Origin: Streptomyces buecherae
GTDB taxonomy: Bacteria; Actinomycetota; Actinomycetes; Streptomycetales; Streptomycetaceae
DNA: 64,000 nt
Direction: 5' to 3'
Assembly (NCBI RefSeq): GCF_014295035.1
Contig: NZ_CP060404.1
Span: 2,444,501-2,508,500, forward strand
Part shown: positions 8,684 to 15,951 of the stretch, in pieces
How the letters are laid out: every line of letters starts with the position of its first letter
Numbering within the stretch: position 1 is the first letter of the stretch
The notes under the pieces: model-generated
Seen by the model: the letters and a program-made list of their open reading frames with translations, nothing else
The model's database searches: none
Told to the model about the DNA's origin: nothing
Program-made: the position numbers and the translations under genes

Positions 8684-9322
8684 GTGGCTCACTTTCGGCT
8701 CCACGGGAGCAAGGTCCTCGCCGTCGACCTGACCGGTGACACCGTCAAGGCCAAAAAGGGCTCGATGGTGGCGTACGACGGCGAGATGACCTTCAAGAAG
8801 AAGACCGGCGGCGGAGAGGGTCTGCGGGGGATGGTCACCCGGCGGCTCACCGGCGAACAGATGGAGGTCATGGAGGTCAAGGGACACGGCACCTGCTACT
8901 TCGCCGACCGGGCCAGCGAGGTCAACCTGGTCACGCTGCACGGCGAGAAGCTGTACGTCGAGGCGAGCAACCTGCTGTGCACGGACGGCGCCCTGCGTAC
9001 CGGCACCACCTTCACCGGGCTGCGCGGCGCCTCCCAGGGCAACGGCCTGTTCACCACGACCGTCGAGGGCAGCGGGCAGGCCGCGCTCGTCTCAGCCGGC
9101 GAGGCGGTCGTGCTGCGCGTGACGCCGGAGTACCCGCTGCGGGTGGACCCGGGCGCCTACGTCGCGCACACCGGCCGCCTCCAGCAGCACTTCCAGTCGG
9201 GCGTCAACTTCCGGACGTTGATAGGCGAGGGTTCCGGGGAGGCGTTCCAGATCCGCTTCGAGGGCGAGGGCCTGGTGTACGTACAGCCCAGCGAGCGCAA
9301 CACGGTCGGCGGTGAGGTCTGA
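8684..9322 (+). CDS. AIM24 family protein 1 (first gene of three)
   Basis: A 212-residue beta-rich cytosolic protein of the AIM24 (TIGR00266) family, named for a yeast mitochondrial protein needed for inner-membrane organisation; the bacterial role is unknown. Family blocks seen are KAKKGSMVAYDGEMTF, the Gly-rich RRLTGEQ region, GNGLFTTTVEGSGQAAL and the YPLRVDPGAYVAHTG motif. GTG at 8684 is used because a -10 box sits 7 nt upstream; longer upstream extension has no family similarity. Its TGA overlaps the next ATG by one base, so three paralogues form a tight operon. Confidence 0.85.
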   Translation: MAHFRLHGSKVLAVDLTGDTVKAKKGSMVAYDGEMTFKKKTGGGEGLRGMVTRRLTGEQMEVMEVKGHGTCYFADRASEVNLVTLHGEKLYVEASNLLCTDGALRTGTTFTGLRGASQGNGLFTTTVEGSGQAALVSAGEAVVLRVTPEYPLRVDPGAYVAHTGRLQQHFQSGVNFRTLIGEGSGEAFQIRFEGEGLVYVQPSERNTVGGEV

Positions 9323-9972
9323 TGCCGTTCACGATGGTCAACACGCGGATCGTGGAGGCCGCGATCACGCCCGGGCAGACGATGTTCAGCCAGCGCGGGG
9401 CGATGCTCGCCTACCGGGGCGAGGTCGCGTTCACGCCGAGCATCACCGGCGGCCAGGGCGGCGTGATGTCGATGATCGGGCGCCGGGTGGCGAACGAGGC
9501 GACGCCGCTGATGACGGTGGAGGGCAACGGCACGGTGCTGTTCGGGCACGGCGGCCATTACGTGCGGGTGGTCGACCTGAGCGGGGACACGCTGTACGTG
9601 GAGGCGGACCGGCTGCTCGCCTTCGACGGCACGCTGCGCCAGGGCACGATGTTCATGGGCTCGCAGGGCGGTGTGATGGGCATGGTGCGCGGCCAGGTCT
9701 CCGGGCAGGGCCTGTTCACCACGACCCTGGAGGGGCACGGCTCGGTGGCGGTGATGGCGCACGGCGGCGTCATCGAGCTGCCGATCACCCCGGGCCGCGA
9801 CGTCCACGTGGACCCGCAGGCGTACGTCGCCCACCGCGGCAAGGTCCGCAACAAGCTCACCACCGCGATCGGCTGGCGCGAGCTGGTCGGACGTGGTTCG
9901 GGCGAGGGGTTCCAGCTCGCCCTGTCAGGCACCGGCACGGTGTACGTCCAGGCGTCCGAGGAGAAGCTGTGA
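9322..9972 (+). CDS. AIM24 family protein 2
   Basis: A 216-residue AIM24 paralogue. It shows the family features FSQRGAMLAYRGEVAF, a Met/Gly-rich loop (GGQGGVMSMIGRRV), GQGLFTTTLEGHGSVAVM and VHVDPQAYVAHRGKV. It overlaps the upstream gene by one base and the downstream GTG by four (GTGA), so the three proteins are probably made in fixed ratio and may form a hetero-oligomer. No signal peptide or membrane segment is visible. Biochemical function is unknown. Confidence 0.85.
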   Translation: MPFTMVNTRIVEAAITPGQTMFSQRGAMLAYRGEVAFTPSITGGQGGVMSMIGRRVANEATPLMTVEGNGTVLFGHGGHYVRVVDLSGDTLYVEADRLLAFDGTLRQGTMFMGSQGGVMGMVRGQVSGQGLFTTTLEGHGSVAVMAHGGVIELPITPGRDVHVDPQAYVAHRGKVRNKLTTAIGWRELVGRGSGEGFQLALSGTGTVYVQASEEKL

Positions 9973-10667
9973 CCAGCCCCGTCGTGTTCGACGCGCACTC
10001 GCTGCCGGCCAGCGACAACGTCAACGCGTACGCCTTCAGCGTGGCGCTCGACGGCCAGTGGTTCCTCCAGCGGGGCAAGATGATCGCGTACTACGGCGAC
10101 ATCGACTTCCACGGCGTGGGCCTTGGCCGGCTCGACCGGCTCATCGCCCGCAGCTTCCACTCCCCGCTGCACGCCGCCGACTGGGTGGTGGCCGAGGGGC
10201 GCGGGAAGATGGTCCTCGCGGACCGGGCCTTCGACGTCAACTCGTACGACCTCGACGACGGAAACCTGACGATCCGCTCCGGCAACCTGCTCGCCTTCCA
10301 GCCGTCCCTGTCGCTCAAGCAGTCGATCGTGCCCGGTTTCCTCACGCTGATCGGCACCGGCACGTTCGTCGCGGCGTCCAACGGGCCCGTGGTCTTCATG
10401 GAGCCGCCGCTGCGCGTCGACCCGCAGGCCCTGGTGGGCTGGGCCGACTGTCCCTCGCCCTGTCACCACTACGACCACCAGTACCTGCGGGGCTTCCTCG
10501 GTGGCGTGCGGGCGCATACCGGATTCGGCGGAACCTCCGGCGAGGAGCACCAGTTTGAGTTCGTGGGAGCGGGCACCGTGCTCCTGCAGTCAACGGAGCA
10601 ACTCATGGACGAGATCGCCACCGGCGCCTCCCCCGACCAGGCGGGGGTACCGGTTCGTGATCGGTAG
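9969..10667 (+). CDS. AIM24 family protein 3 with Cys/His-rich loop
   Basis: A 232-residue AIM24 paralogue, the most divergent of the three. It keeps QWFLQRGKMIAYYGDIDF and the PLRVDPQALVGWAD block, but right after it carries a loop CPSPCHHYDH (Cys161, Cys165, His166, His167, His170) that copies 1 and 2 lack and that looks able to bind a metal ion. The GTG start overlaps the upstream stop by four bases. About 90 nt downstream is an AbsC-like MarR regulator; S. coelicolor AbsC is known to respond to zinc, which makes the loop worth testing. Metal binding is inference only. Confidence 0.83.
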   Translation: MTSPVVFDAHSLPASDNVNAYAFSVALDGQWFLQRGKMIAYYGDIDFHGVGLGRLDRLIARSFHSPLHAADWVVAEGRGKMVLADRAFDVNSYDLDDGNLTIRSGNLLAFQPSLSLKQSIVPGFLTLIGTGTFVAASNGPVVFMEPPLRVDPQALVGWADCPSPCHHYDHQYLRGFLGGVRAHTGFGGTSGEEHQFEFVGAGTVLLQSTEQLMDEIATGASPDQAGVPVRDR

Positions 10668-10717
10668 CCTGCGGAGTGTAACGTCGAACGCGTGACCTCA
10701 AGCAGCCGCATACATCC

Positions 10718-10754
10718 ATTGGTTCAGAATTCAACTTCTTTAGGTAGAATCAAT
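10718..10754 (+). promoter_or_regulatory. absC promoter with inverted repeat (probable autoregulatory site)
   Basis: TAGAAT (10745-10750) lies 7 nt before the ATG at 10758, a leaderless arrangement. The AT-rich region holds an inverted repeat ATTGGTTC / GAATCAAT (10718-10725, 10747-10754, one mismatch) and an inner TTCAAC / GTAGAA pair (10730-10735, 10744-10749) over the -10 box, consistent with MarR-type autorepression. Confidence 0.45.
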
Positions 10755-10757
10755 CAC

Positions 10758-11234
10758 ATGGAGACCGAGACCGGCACCAACTGGCTCACCGACGAGGAAC
10801 AGCGCGCCTGGCGCGCCCACCTGGACGTCAGCCGTCTGCTCATGCACCAGCTCGAACGGGACCTGCAGCCGTTCGGCCTGACGAACAACGACTACGAGAT
10901 CCTGGTGAACCTCTCGGAGTCCGAGGACCACCGGATGCGGATGAGCGACCTCGCCGCCGCGACCCTCCAGTCCAAGAGCCGCCTCTCCCACCAGATCACC
11001 CGGATGGAGAACGCGGGCCTGGTCCGCCGCGAGAACTGCGAGTCGGACCGGCGCGGACTGTACGCGGTCCTCACCGACCGCGGCTGGGAGACGATGCGCG
11101 AGGTCGCCCCGCACCACGTCGCCTCGGTGCGGCAGCACTTCATCGACCTGCTCGGTGCCAGCGGGATCGACGCGCTCTACGGCTCCCTCGCGCCCGTCGC
11201 GGAGCACCTGCGCACCCGACGCAAGATCGGCTAG
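10758..11234 (+). CDS. absC: AbsC-like MarR-family regulator
   Basis: A 158-residue MarR protein. The winged helix-turn-helix is at about residues 55-100 (MRMSDLAAATLQSKSRLSHQ, then the wing NCESDRRGLYAVLTDRG). Sequence and context (next to the two-component pair, downstream of AIM24 genes) match S. coelicolor AbsC (SCO5405 from memory), a zinc-linked regulator needed for antibiotic production under low zinc. ATG at 10758 is chosen over longer readings because the -10 box lies 7 nt before it and MarR similarity starts there. The symbol rests on recalled similarity and synteny. Confidence 0.78.
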   Translation: METETGTNWLTDEEQRAWRAHLDVSRLLMHQLERDLQPFGLTNNDYEILVNLSESEDHRMRMSDLAAATLQSKSRLSHQITRMENAGLVRRENCESDRRGLYAVLTDRGWETMREVAPHHVASVRQHFIDLLGASGIDALYGSLAPVAEHLRTRRKIG

Positions 11235-11245
11235 GGCTTGCGGTC

Positions 11246-11277
11246 GGTCCCGTCGGGCAGTCACGCCCGACGGGACC
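11246..11277. terminator. Bidirectional terminator after absC
   Basis: A perfect 13-bp inverted repeat (11246-11258 and 11265-11277) with a 6-nt loop lies between the convergent absC and nucleotidyltransferase genes. There is no U-tract, as is usual in Streptomyces. Confidence 0.75.
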
Positions 11278-11281
11278 TCGC

Positions 11282-12148
11282 TCAGCGGGCCGCCGCGAAC
11301 AGTTCCCGCGCCTGATCGATCGCCCGGCTCAGCGCCGCCGGCTCCGGGCGCAGCCCGGCCACCAGCGCGTCGACGGGCCGCAGCCCCGCCCGCTGGAGCA
11401 GCCGCTTCTCGTTGGTGATCCACTCGCCCCGGCCGGCGAGCACGGCGTGCGCGGTGTACGCGGCGGCGGTCGCCAGCGCCCCGGTCACCTCGGTGAGCTG
11501 ACCCCGCCGGGCGTGCGCGGCGTCGGCGTACGCCAGCGTGTGGGTCGCCCGCTCGCGCCAGACGGGCGGGGCCGCCGCGCGCAGCGCCACCGGGTAGGCG
11601 GGGCGGGGCAGGGTGCCGCGCAGCACCCGGTTGTGGGCGAGTTCGGCGACCACCAGATAGCTGGGGACGCCCGCGAGGTGGAACATCAGCGGCTCCCAGC
11701 GGAAACGCCCCTGGCGGGCCTCGGCCACCTCGTGCTCGACGGCTTCCAGGTCCCGGTAGTGGACGTCCACGCGGCGCCCGTCCACGGTGAGCCAGGCGCC
11801 ACCGTTGAAGACGCCGCCGCCCCAGTCGCCGATCCCCGAGACCTCGCCGGGCCAGCCGACGGCGCGCAGGTCGGCCGGGTCGAAGCCGCCGCGGTAGTAC
11901 ACGGCCAGGTCCCAGTCGCTGTCCGGGGTGTGCGAGCCGTCGGCGCGCGAGCCGCCGAGGGTGACGGCCCGCACGGCCGGCAGGGCCGCGAGCCGGTCGG
12001 CGACGTGGTCGAGGAAGGCACGGTCGGTGGCGTCGAGGCCGGGGGCGCCGTGGTCGGGGGCGCCGTGGTCGGGGGTGCGGTCACGGGCGTCGTGGTCGGG
12101 GGTGTGGCTGTCAGGGGTGTCGTGGTCGGGGAGCGGGGCGTCGGTCAT
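11282..12148 (-). CDS. Nucleotidyltransferase-fold protein
   Basis: A 288-residue protein with an N-terminal nucleotidyltransferase core of the Pol-beta superfamily: AVTLGGSRADGSHTPDSDWD gives the helix-turn GGS and the metal-binding D-x-D, and RRVDVHYRD supplies the third acidic strand. The C-terminal half is helical, similar to aminoglycoside- or kanamycin-type and MNT-like nucleotidyltransferases, but no partner HEPN gene is adjacent, so a toxin-antitoxin role is not supported. The first 40 residues are a degenerate Asp/His/Pro repeat encoded by a DNA minisatellite. ATG at 12148 is the start nearest the domain; a later Met is absent. Substrate unknown. Confidence 0.72.
   Translation of the reverse strand: MTDAPLPDHDTPDSHTPDHDARDRTPDHGAPDHGAPGLDATDRAFLDHVADRLAALPAVRAVTLGGSRADGSHTPDSDWDLAVYYRGGFDPADLRAVGWPGEVSGIGDWGGGVFNGGAWLTVDGRRVDVHYRDLEAVEHEVAEARQGRFRWEPLMFHLAGVPSYLVVAELAHNRVLRGTLPRPAYPVALRAAAPPVWRERATHTLAYADAAHARRGQLTEVTGALATAAAYTAHAVLAGRGEWITNEKRLLQRAGLRPVDALVAGLRPEPAALSRAIDQARELFAAAR
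12040..12132. repeat. GC-rich minisatellite in the nucleotidyltransferase N-terminus
   Basis: Five or so degenerate copies of a unit close to CGTGGTCGGGGG(C/T)GC, spaced roughly 15 nt or multiples, lie within the coding region and encode PDHGA/PDHDA repeats. Such repeats vary in number by slippage. Confidence 0.6.
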
Positions 12149-12347
12149 GGTCGTCCGATCGTCGAGGGCGCCGACGGGCGCGAAGGCGGGCTGAGGGGCG
12201 AAGGGGCGCGAGGAGGGCGCGGAGGGGCGGCGCTCCCCGCGGCAGCGCGGACACGTCGAGCGGGCGCCGGAGCAGGGCTCGTACGGCGCCGGGGCATCGA
12301 GGCGTCTCAACCGTCACTACACGGCACGGACGCTACCGCCCCGGCGC

Positions 12348-14048
12348 TCAGCCCTCGACCCCGGCCCCCCGCGCGTCCGCCGCCCCGGCCGGGGCCGCGC
12401 CGGGCAGCCGCACCTCGAAGCAGGCGCCGCCCGCCGGGGCCTCGCGCACCGTCAGGGTGCCGCCGTGCCGCGCCACCACGTCGCGCGCGATGGCCAGGCC
12501 GAGCCCGGCGCCGCCGTCGTCGCGGCTGCGCGCGTCGTCGAGCCGTACGAAACGCTCGAAGATCCGCTCCCGCTCGGCCTCCGGCACGCCGGCCCCGTCG
12601 TCGGCGACGGCCAGCACCGCCCACGCGCCCCGGGCGTCGCGCTCTCGCCGCACCGACACCTCGACCGCGTGCTCCGCGTGCCGCTGGGCGTTGTCCAGCA
12701 GGTTGCCCAGGACCCGGACGAGCTGCCCGCGCGAGCCGCTGACGTCGATGTCGGCCAGCTCGTCGGCGCGTACGGCGACCCGGTCGCCCACCCGCCGCGC
12801 CACCTCCGCGCGCACCAGCTCCGCCAGCGCCACCCGGCCGCGCACCGGCCGCTCCCCCGCGTCCAGGCGGGCCAGCAGCAGCAGGTCGGCCGCCAGGTGC
12901 TGGAGCCGCACCACGTCGGCGACCGCGCCCTCGGGGTCCAGCAGTTCCGGGTGGGCCACGCCCACCTCGAGCTGGGTGCGCAGGCTGGCGATCGGGCTGC
13001 GGAGTTCGTGCGAGGCGTCCGCGACGAAGCGGCGCTGCCGCTCGACCGAGCCCTCCAGCGCGGCCAGCGTCTCGTTGGTGGTCACCGCCAGGCGCGCCAC
13101 CTCGTCCCTGGCCTGCGGCTCGGGCACCCGTCGGGACAGGTCGGCGCTGGCGGTGATGGCCGCCATCTCGCGCCGGATGTCCTCCACCGGGCGCAGCGCG
13201 CGCCGGGTGACCAGCCAGGTCACGGCCGCGACGACGGCGAGCAGCGCGGGGAGACCGATCAGCATCGCGCGGCGCACGGTGCCCACCGCGTCCCGCTCCG
13301 TGGCCAGCGGAGCGCCGGCGTAGACGGTCAGGGACTCGTCCAGCGGGGTGGTCACGCGGACGGCGGCGAACCGGTACTCCCGCCGCTCCCCGTCCACCGT
13401 GGCCGAGCCCTCGTGGTGGGTGGCCCCGTCGTGGATCTCGCCCTGCCCGGGCAGCACCTGGTGCGGGCTCTCGCCGCGCTCGATGGCCTCGGCCGCCTCC
13501 TCCGCGGCGTCCTCGGCGGCCTCGTCGGCGGCCTCCCGGGCGGCGTCGTCCTCCGGGTCGGCGTCCTCGTCGGCGTCCGCGCGGCCCTCCCCCTGCTCCG
13601 GGGTCTCCCGCTCGTCCTGGCCGTCCCGCTCGTCGGGATCGTCGTCGCGCTCCGGGGTACGGCCGGGGGTGGGCCGCGCGGTGGGGTCGGGCTTCGCGGT
13701 GGGGGTCGGGGCCGGGCGCTCGGGCGGGGCGACGGCGCGCACGCCGGCGTGACCGGTGCCGGTGATGCGCGTGAGGTCCTCGCTCACGGCCCGTACCCGC
13801 CCGTCCTCGTCCACCACCTGCACCGGCGGGTCCTCGTCCAGTTCGAGGGGGGCGCCGGCGGCCAGCCGGGCCGCGACCTCCCGGGCTCGCACGTCCGCCT
13901 GGAGGGTGGTCTGCTCCCGCAGGTTGTCCCGGAGCACGCCGAGCACGACGACCCCGGCCAGCACCAGGGCCAGGGCGACCACCACGCTGGCGCCGATGGT
14001 GGCCCGCGCCCGGACCGACCCGAGCGCCCCGCGCACGCCCCTAGTCAC
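12348..14048 (-). CDS. Sensor histidine kinase with acidic extracytoplasmic insertion
   Basis: A 566-residue membrane histidine kinase. Transmembrane helices lie at about 17-38 and 261-281, followed by HAMP, a HisKA domain with phosphoacceptor His347 (FVADASHELRSPIASL) and a HATPase_c domain (NLLDNAQRH N-box, DDGAGV, GGAGLGLAI). The sensor region is unusual: residues about 106-192 are low-complexity, first Pro/Thr-rich and then Asp/Glu/Ala-rich, between two more ordinary segments. Its first 8 bases overlap the response regulator's 3' end, so the two are coupled. The partner secreted PepSY protein, divergent, also has a very acidic tail, suggesting cations or envelope charge as the signal. Confidence 0.88.
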   Translation of the reverse strand: MTRGVRGALGSVRARATIGASVVVALALVLAGVVVLGVLRDNLREQTTLQADVRAREVAARLAAGAPLELDEDPPVQVVDEDGRVRAVSEDLTRITGTGHAGVRAVAPPERPAPTPTAKPDPTARPTPGRTPERDDDPDERDGQDERETPEQGEGRADADEDADPEDDAAREAADEAAEDAAEEAAEAIERGESPHQVLPGQGEIHDGATHHEGSATVDGERREYRFAAVRVTTPLDESLTVYAGAPLATERDAVGTVRRAMLIGLPALLAVVAAVTWLVTRRALRPVEDIRREMAAITASADLSRRVPEPQARDEVARLAVTTNETLAALEGSVERQRRFVADASHELRSPIASLRTQLEVGVAHPELLDPEGAVADVVRLQHLAADLLLLARLDAGERPVRGRVALAELVRAEVARRVGDRVAVRADELADIDVSGSRGQLVRVLGNLLDNAQRHAEHAVEVSVRRERDARGAWAVLAVADDGAGVPEAERERIFERFVRLDDARSRDDGGAGLGLAIARDVVARHGGTLTVREAPAGGACFEVRLPGAAPAGAADARGAGVEG

Positions 14049-14703
14049 GGCCCACCAGCCGGTAGCCGGCGCCGCGCACGGTCTCGATCAGCCCGGGGCC
14101 CAGCTTGCGGCGCAGCGCGCTGACGTAGACCTCCACGATGTTCGGGTCGCCCTCGTACGCGAAGTCCCACACGTGCTCCAGGATGTCCGCCTTGGAGACC
14201 ACCTCGCCCGCGCGGACGGCCAGTTGTTCGAGGACCGCGAACTCCCGGGCGGTCAGCGCGATCTCGACGTCCGCGCGCCGCACCCGGTACGCGGCCCGGT
14301 CCACCGCCAACTCCCCCACCCGCAGCACCGGGGCCGCGCCGGCGCCGCGCCGGCGCAACAGCGCGCGCACCCGGGCGAGCAGCACGACGTACGAGAACGG
14401 CTTGGTCAGGTAGTCGTCGGCGCCGGTGTCCAGGCCCTCGGCCTCGTCGTACTCGCCGTCCTTGGCGGTCAGCATGAGGATCGGCACCTCGTTGCCGGCG
14501 GCGCGCAGCGCCGCGCAGACCGCGTAGCCGTTCATGCCCGGCAGCATGATGTCCAGCACGACCAGGTCGTACGTGCCCTCGCCGGCCCGGTGCAGCCCGC
14601 TGGTCCCGTCGTGCACCACGTCCACGGCGAAGCCCTCCGCGGTCAGCCCACGGGCCAGGGACAGGGCGAGCCGCTTCTCGTCCTCCACGATCAACAGGCG
14701 CAT
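14041..14703 (-). CDS. OmpR/PhoB-family response regulator
   Basis: A 220-residue response regulator: receiver domain with acidic pocket E7-D8, phosphoacceptor Asp51 (LVVLDIMLPGMNG) and conserved Lys near YLTKPFSY, then a winged-helix DNA-binding domain ending in RRKLGPGLIETVRGAGYRL. ATG at 14703 fits the upstream GAGG at 9 nt; a GTG two codons earlier is too close to it. It precedes and overlaps the kinase gene and is transcribed away from the PepSY gene. Three TTCAG repeats in the shared intergenic region are the likely binding site. Confidence 0.92.
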   Translation of the reverse strand: MRLLIVEDEKRLALSLARGLTAEGFAVDVVHDGTSGLHRAGEGTYDLVVLDIMLPGMNGYAVCAALRAAGNEVPILMLTAKDGEYDEAEGLDTGADDYLTKPFSYVVLLARVRALLRRRGAGAAPVLRVGELAVDRAAYRVRRADVEIALTAREFAVLEQLAVRAGEVVSKADILEHVWDFAYEGDPNIVEVYVSALRRKLGPGLIETVRGAGYRLVGRD

Positions 14704-14726
14704 GCGCACAGCCTCGCAAACGGAAC

Positions 14727-14763
14727 CTGAAGAGACCTTCAGCCGCCTTCAGCTCGCGTTCAG
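14727..14763. promoter_or_regulatory. Probable response-regulator operator, TTCAG direct repeats
   Basis: TTCAG occurs at 14738, 14748 and 14759, spaced 10 and 11 nt (one helical turn), with an inverted CTGAAG at 14727. This is the usual layout of tandem OmpR/PhoB-type sites and lies between the divergent regulator and PepSY genes. Confidence 0.6.
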
Positions 14764-14825
14764 CATCGCCGCGCGAGGGTGGGAGACGTCAACGACCGGC
14801 CGAGCACCATCCGGGAGGAACCCTC

Positions 14826-15656
14826 ATGAAGCGCAACCTCGCCATCGCCACCGCCGCGGCGGCGGTCCTCATCGGCGGCGGCACCGCGTCGGCGGTGGCC
14901 CTGGCCCACGACGGCGACGACGCGCCCGCCAGCCCGACCCGGGCCGCGGACCGCGACGACGCGGACCGGGCCGAGGGCGATGCCGACGACACCCGCGACG
15001 ACCGGGACGCGCGTGACGACGGCGCCGCGAGCGATGCCGACGACAGCGACGGCGCCGACGACCGGGAGGACGTCGCCGAGGGGCGGGCGCTGCGCGGGGC
15101 GGAGGTCACCGTGCGGGAGGCCGTGGACGCCGCGCTCAAGGCCAGGCCCGGCACCGTGGTCGCGGCCGAACTCGACGCGGACGACGGCGCCCGCGCGCTG
15201 TGGGACGTGGACATCCTCGGCTCGGACGGCCACTGGTACGAGCTGACGCTGGACGGCGACACCGGCAAGGTCACGCACCAGGGGCGCGACGACGAGGACC
15301 ACTCGACCGTGTCACGGGAGGCGCTGCGCGGGGCGAAGGTCTCCGCGGCCGACGCGGCACGCGACGCGCTGCGGACCGCGCCCGGCACGGTGACCTCGGT
15401 GGAGTTCGGCGACGGCCCACGGCCGTCCTGGGAGGTGGACGTCCTGGCCAAGGGCGACGGTGACGACGAGCGCGAGCTGGACGTGGACCTGACGTCCGGC
15501 AAGGCCACCTGGCACGCGGACGACGACGCTGACAACGCTGGCGACCCGGACGGCCCGGACGACACTGACGACACTGACGACGCCGACGACCGCGACGGCT
15601 CGGATGGCTCCGACGACTCGGATGGTCCTGACGACTCCGACGACTCCGACGCCTGA
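14826..15656 (+). CDS. Secreted or membrane-anchored PepSY-domain protein with Asp-rich tail
   Basis: A 276-residue protein with an N-terminal signal or anchor (MKRNLAIATAAAAVLIGGGT) and two PepSY-like repeats, the first at about 93-158 (LRGAEVTVREAVDAAL to TGKVTHQG) and the second at about 163-232 (LRGAKVSAADAARDAL to SGKATW). A linker of about 50 residues before the repeats and the last 40 residues are dominated by Asp with Gly/Ser/Thr, forming a polyanionic surface. PepSY domains are thought to inhibit extracellular peptidases or bind envelope ligands. GGAGG precedes the ATG. It is divergent from a two-component pair and is very likely its target. Confidence 0.85.
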   Translation: MKRNLAIATAAAAVLIGGGTASAVALAHDGDDAPASPTRAADRDDADRAEGDADDTRDDRDARDDGAASDADDSDGADDREDVAEGRALRGAEVTVREAVDAALKARPGTVVAAELDADDGARALWDVDILGSDGHWYELTLDGDTGKVTHQGRDDEDHSTVSREALRGAKVSAADAARDALRTAPGTVTSVEFGDGPRPSWEVDVLAKGDGDDERELDVDLTSGKATWHADDDADNAGDPDGPDDTDDTDDADDRDGSDGSDDSDGPDDSDDSDA

Positions 15657-15847
15657 CGGTCGTCCCACGGGCGCGACGCCACCCGGCGCACGCCCCGCCC
15701 GCGCCGGCAACTCTCCGCCAGCGGGCCACCCGTGATGGCCCCTCAGGACCCCCAGGACCCCGCCCACACCCCCGGGGCGGGGCCCTGGGCCGGCGCTCTC
15801 GCGCGGGCGTACGCCTCCCGTGCGAGCGTGCGCTTCAAGAGGGGCCG

Positions 15848-15870
15848 CGCGGGGTGTCCGCCACCCCGCG
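15848..15870. terminator. Hairpin between PepSY and meaB genes
   Basis: A 9-bp perfect stem (15848-15856, 15862-15870) with a TCCGC loop lies in the 295-nt space between the convergent PepSY and meaB genes. The rest of that space is featureless GC-rich sequence. Confidence 0.45.
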
Positions 15871-15951
15871 ACGGCCTCGGCGGGCCCCCCGCGACAGCCC
15901 GTACGGCGGCCGTACGGCGACCCTGCGGGCGGCCTCACAGCGGCCCCCGCG

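Noticed and set aside
11282..12148. MNT/HEPN toxin-antitoxin module
   Set aside because: The nucleotidyltransferase fold is present, but there is no adjacent HEPN gene and the protein is longer than antitoxins of that type.
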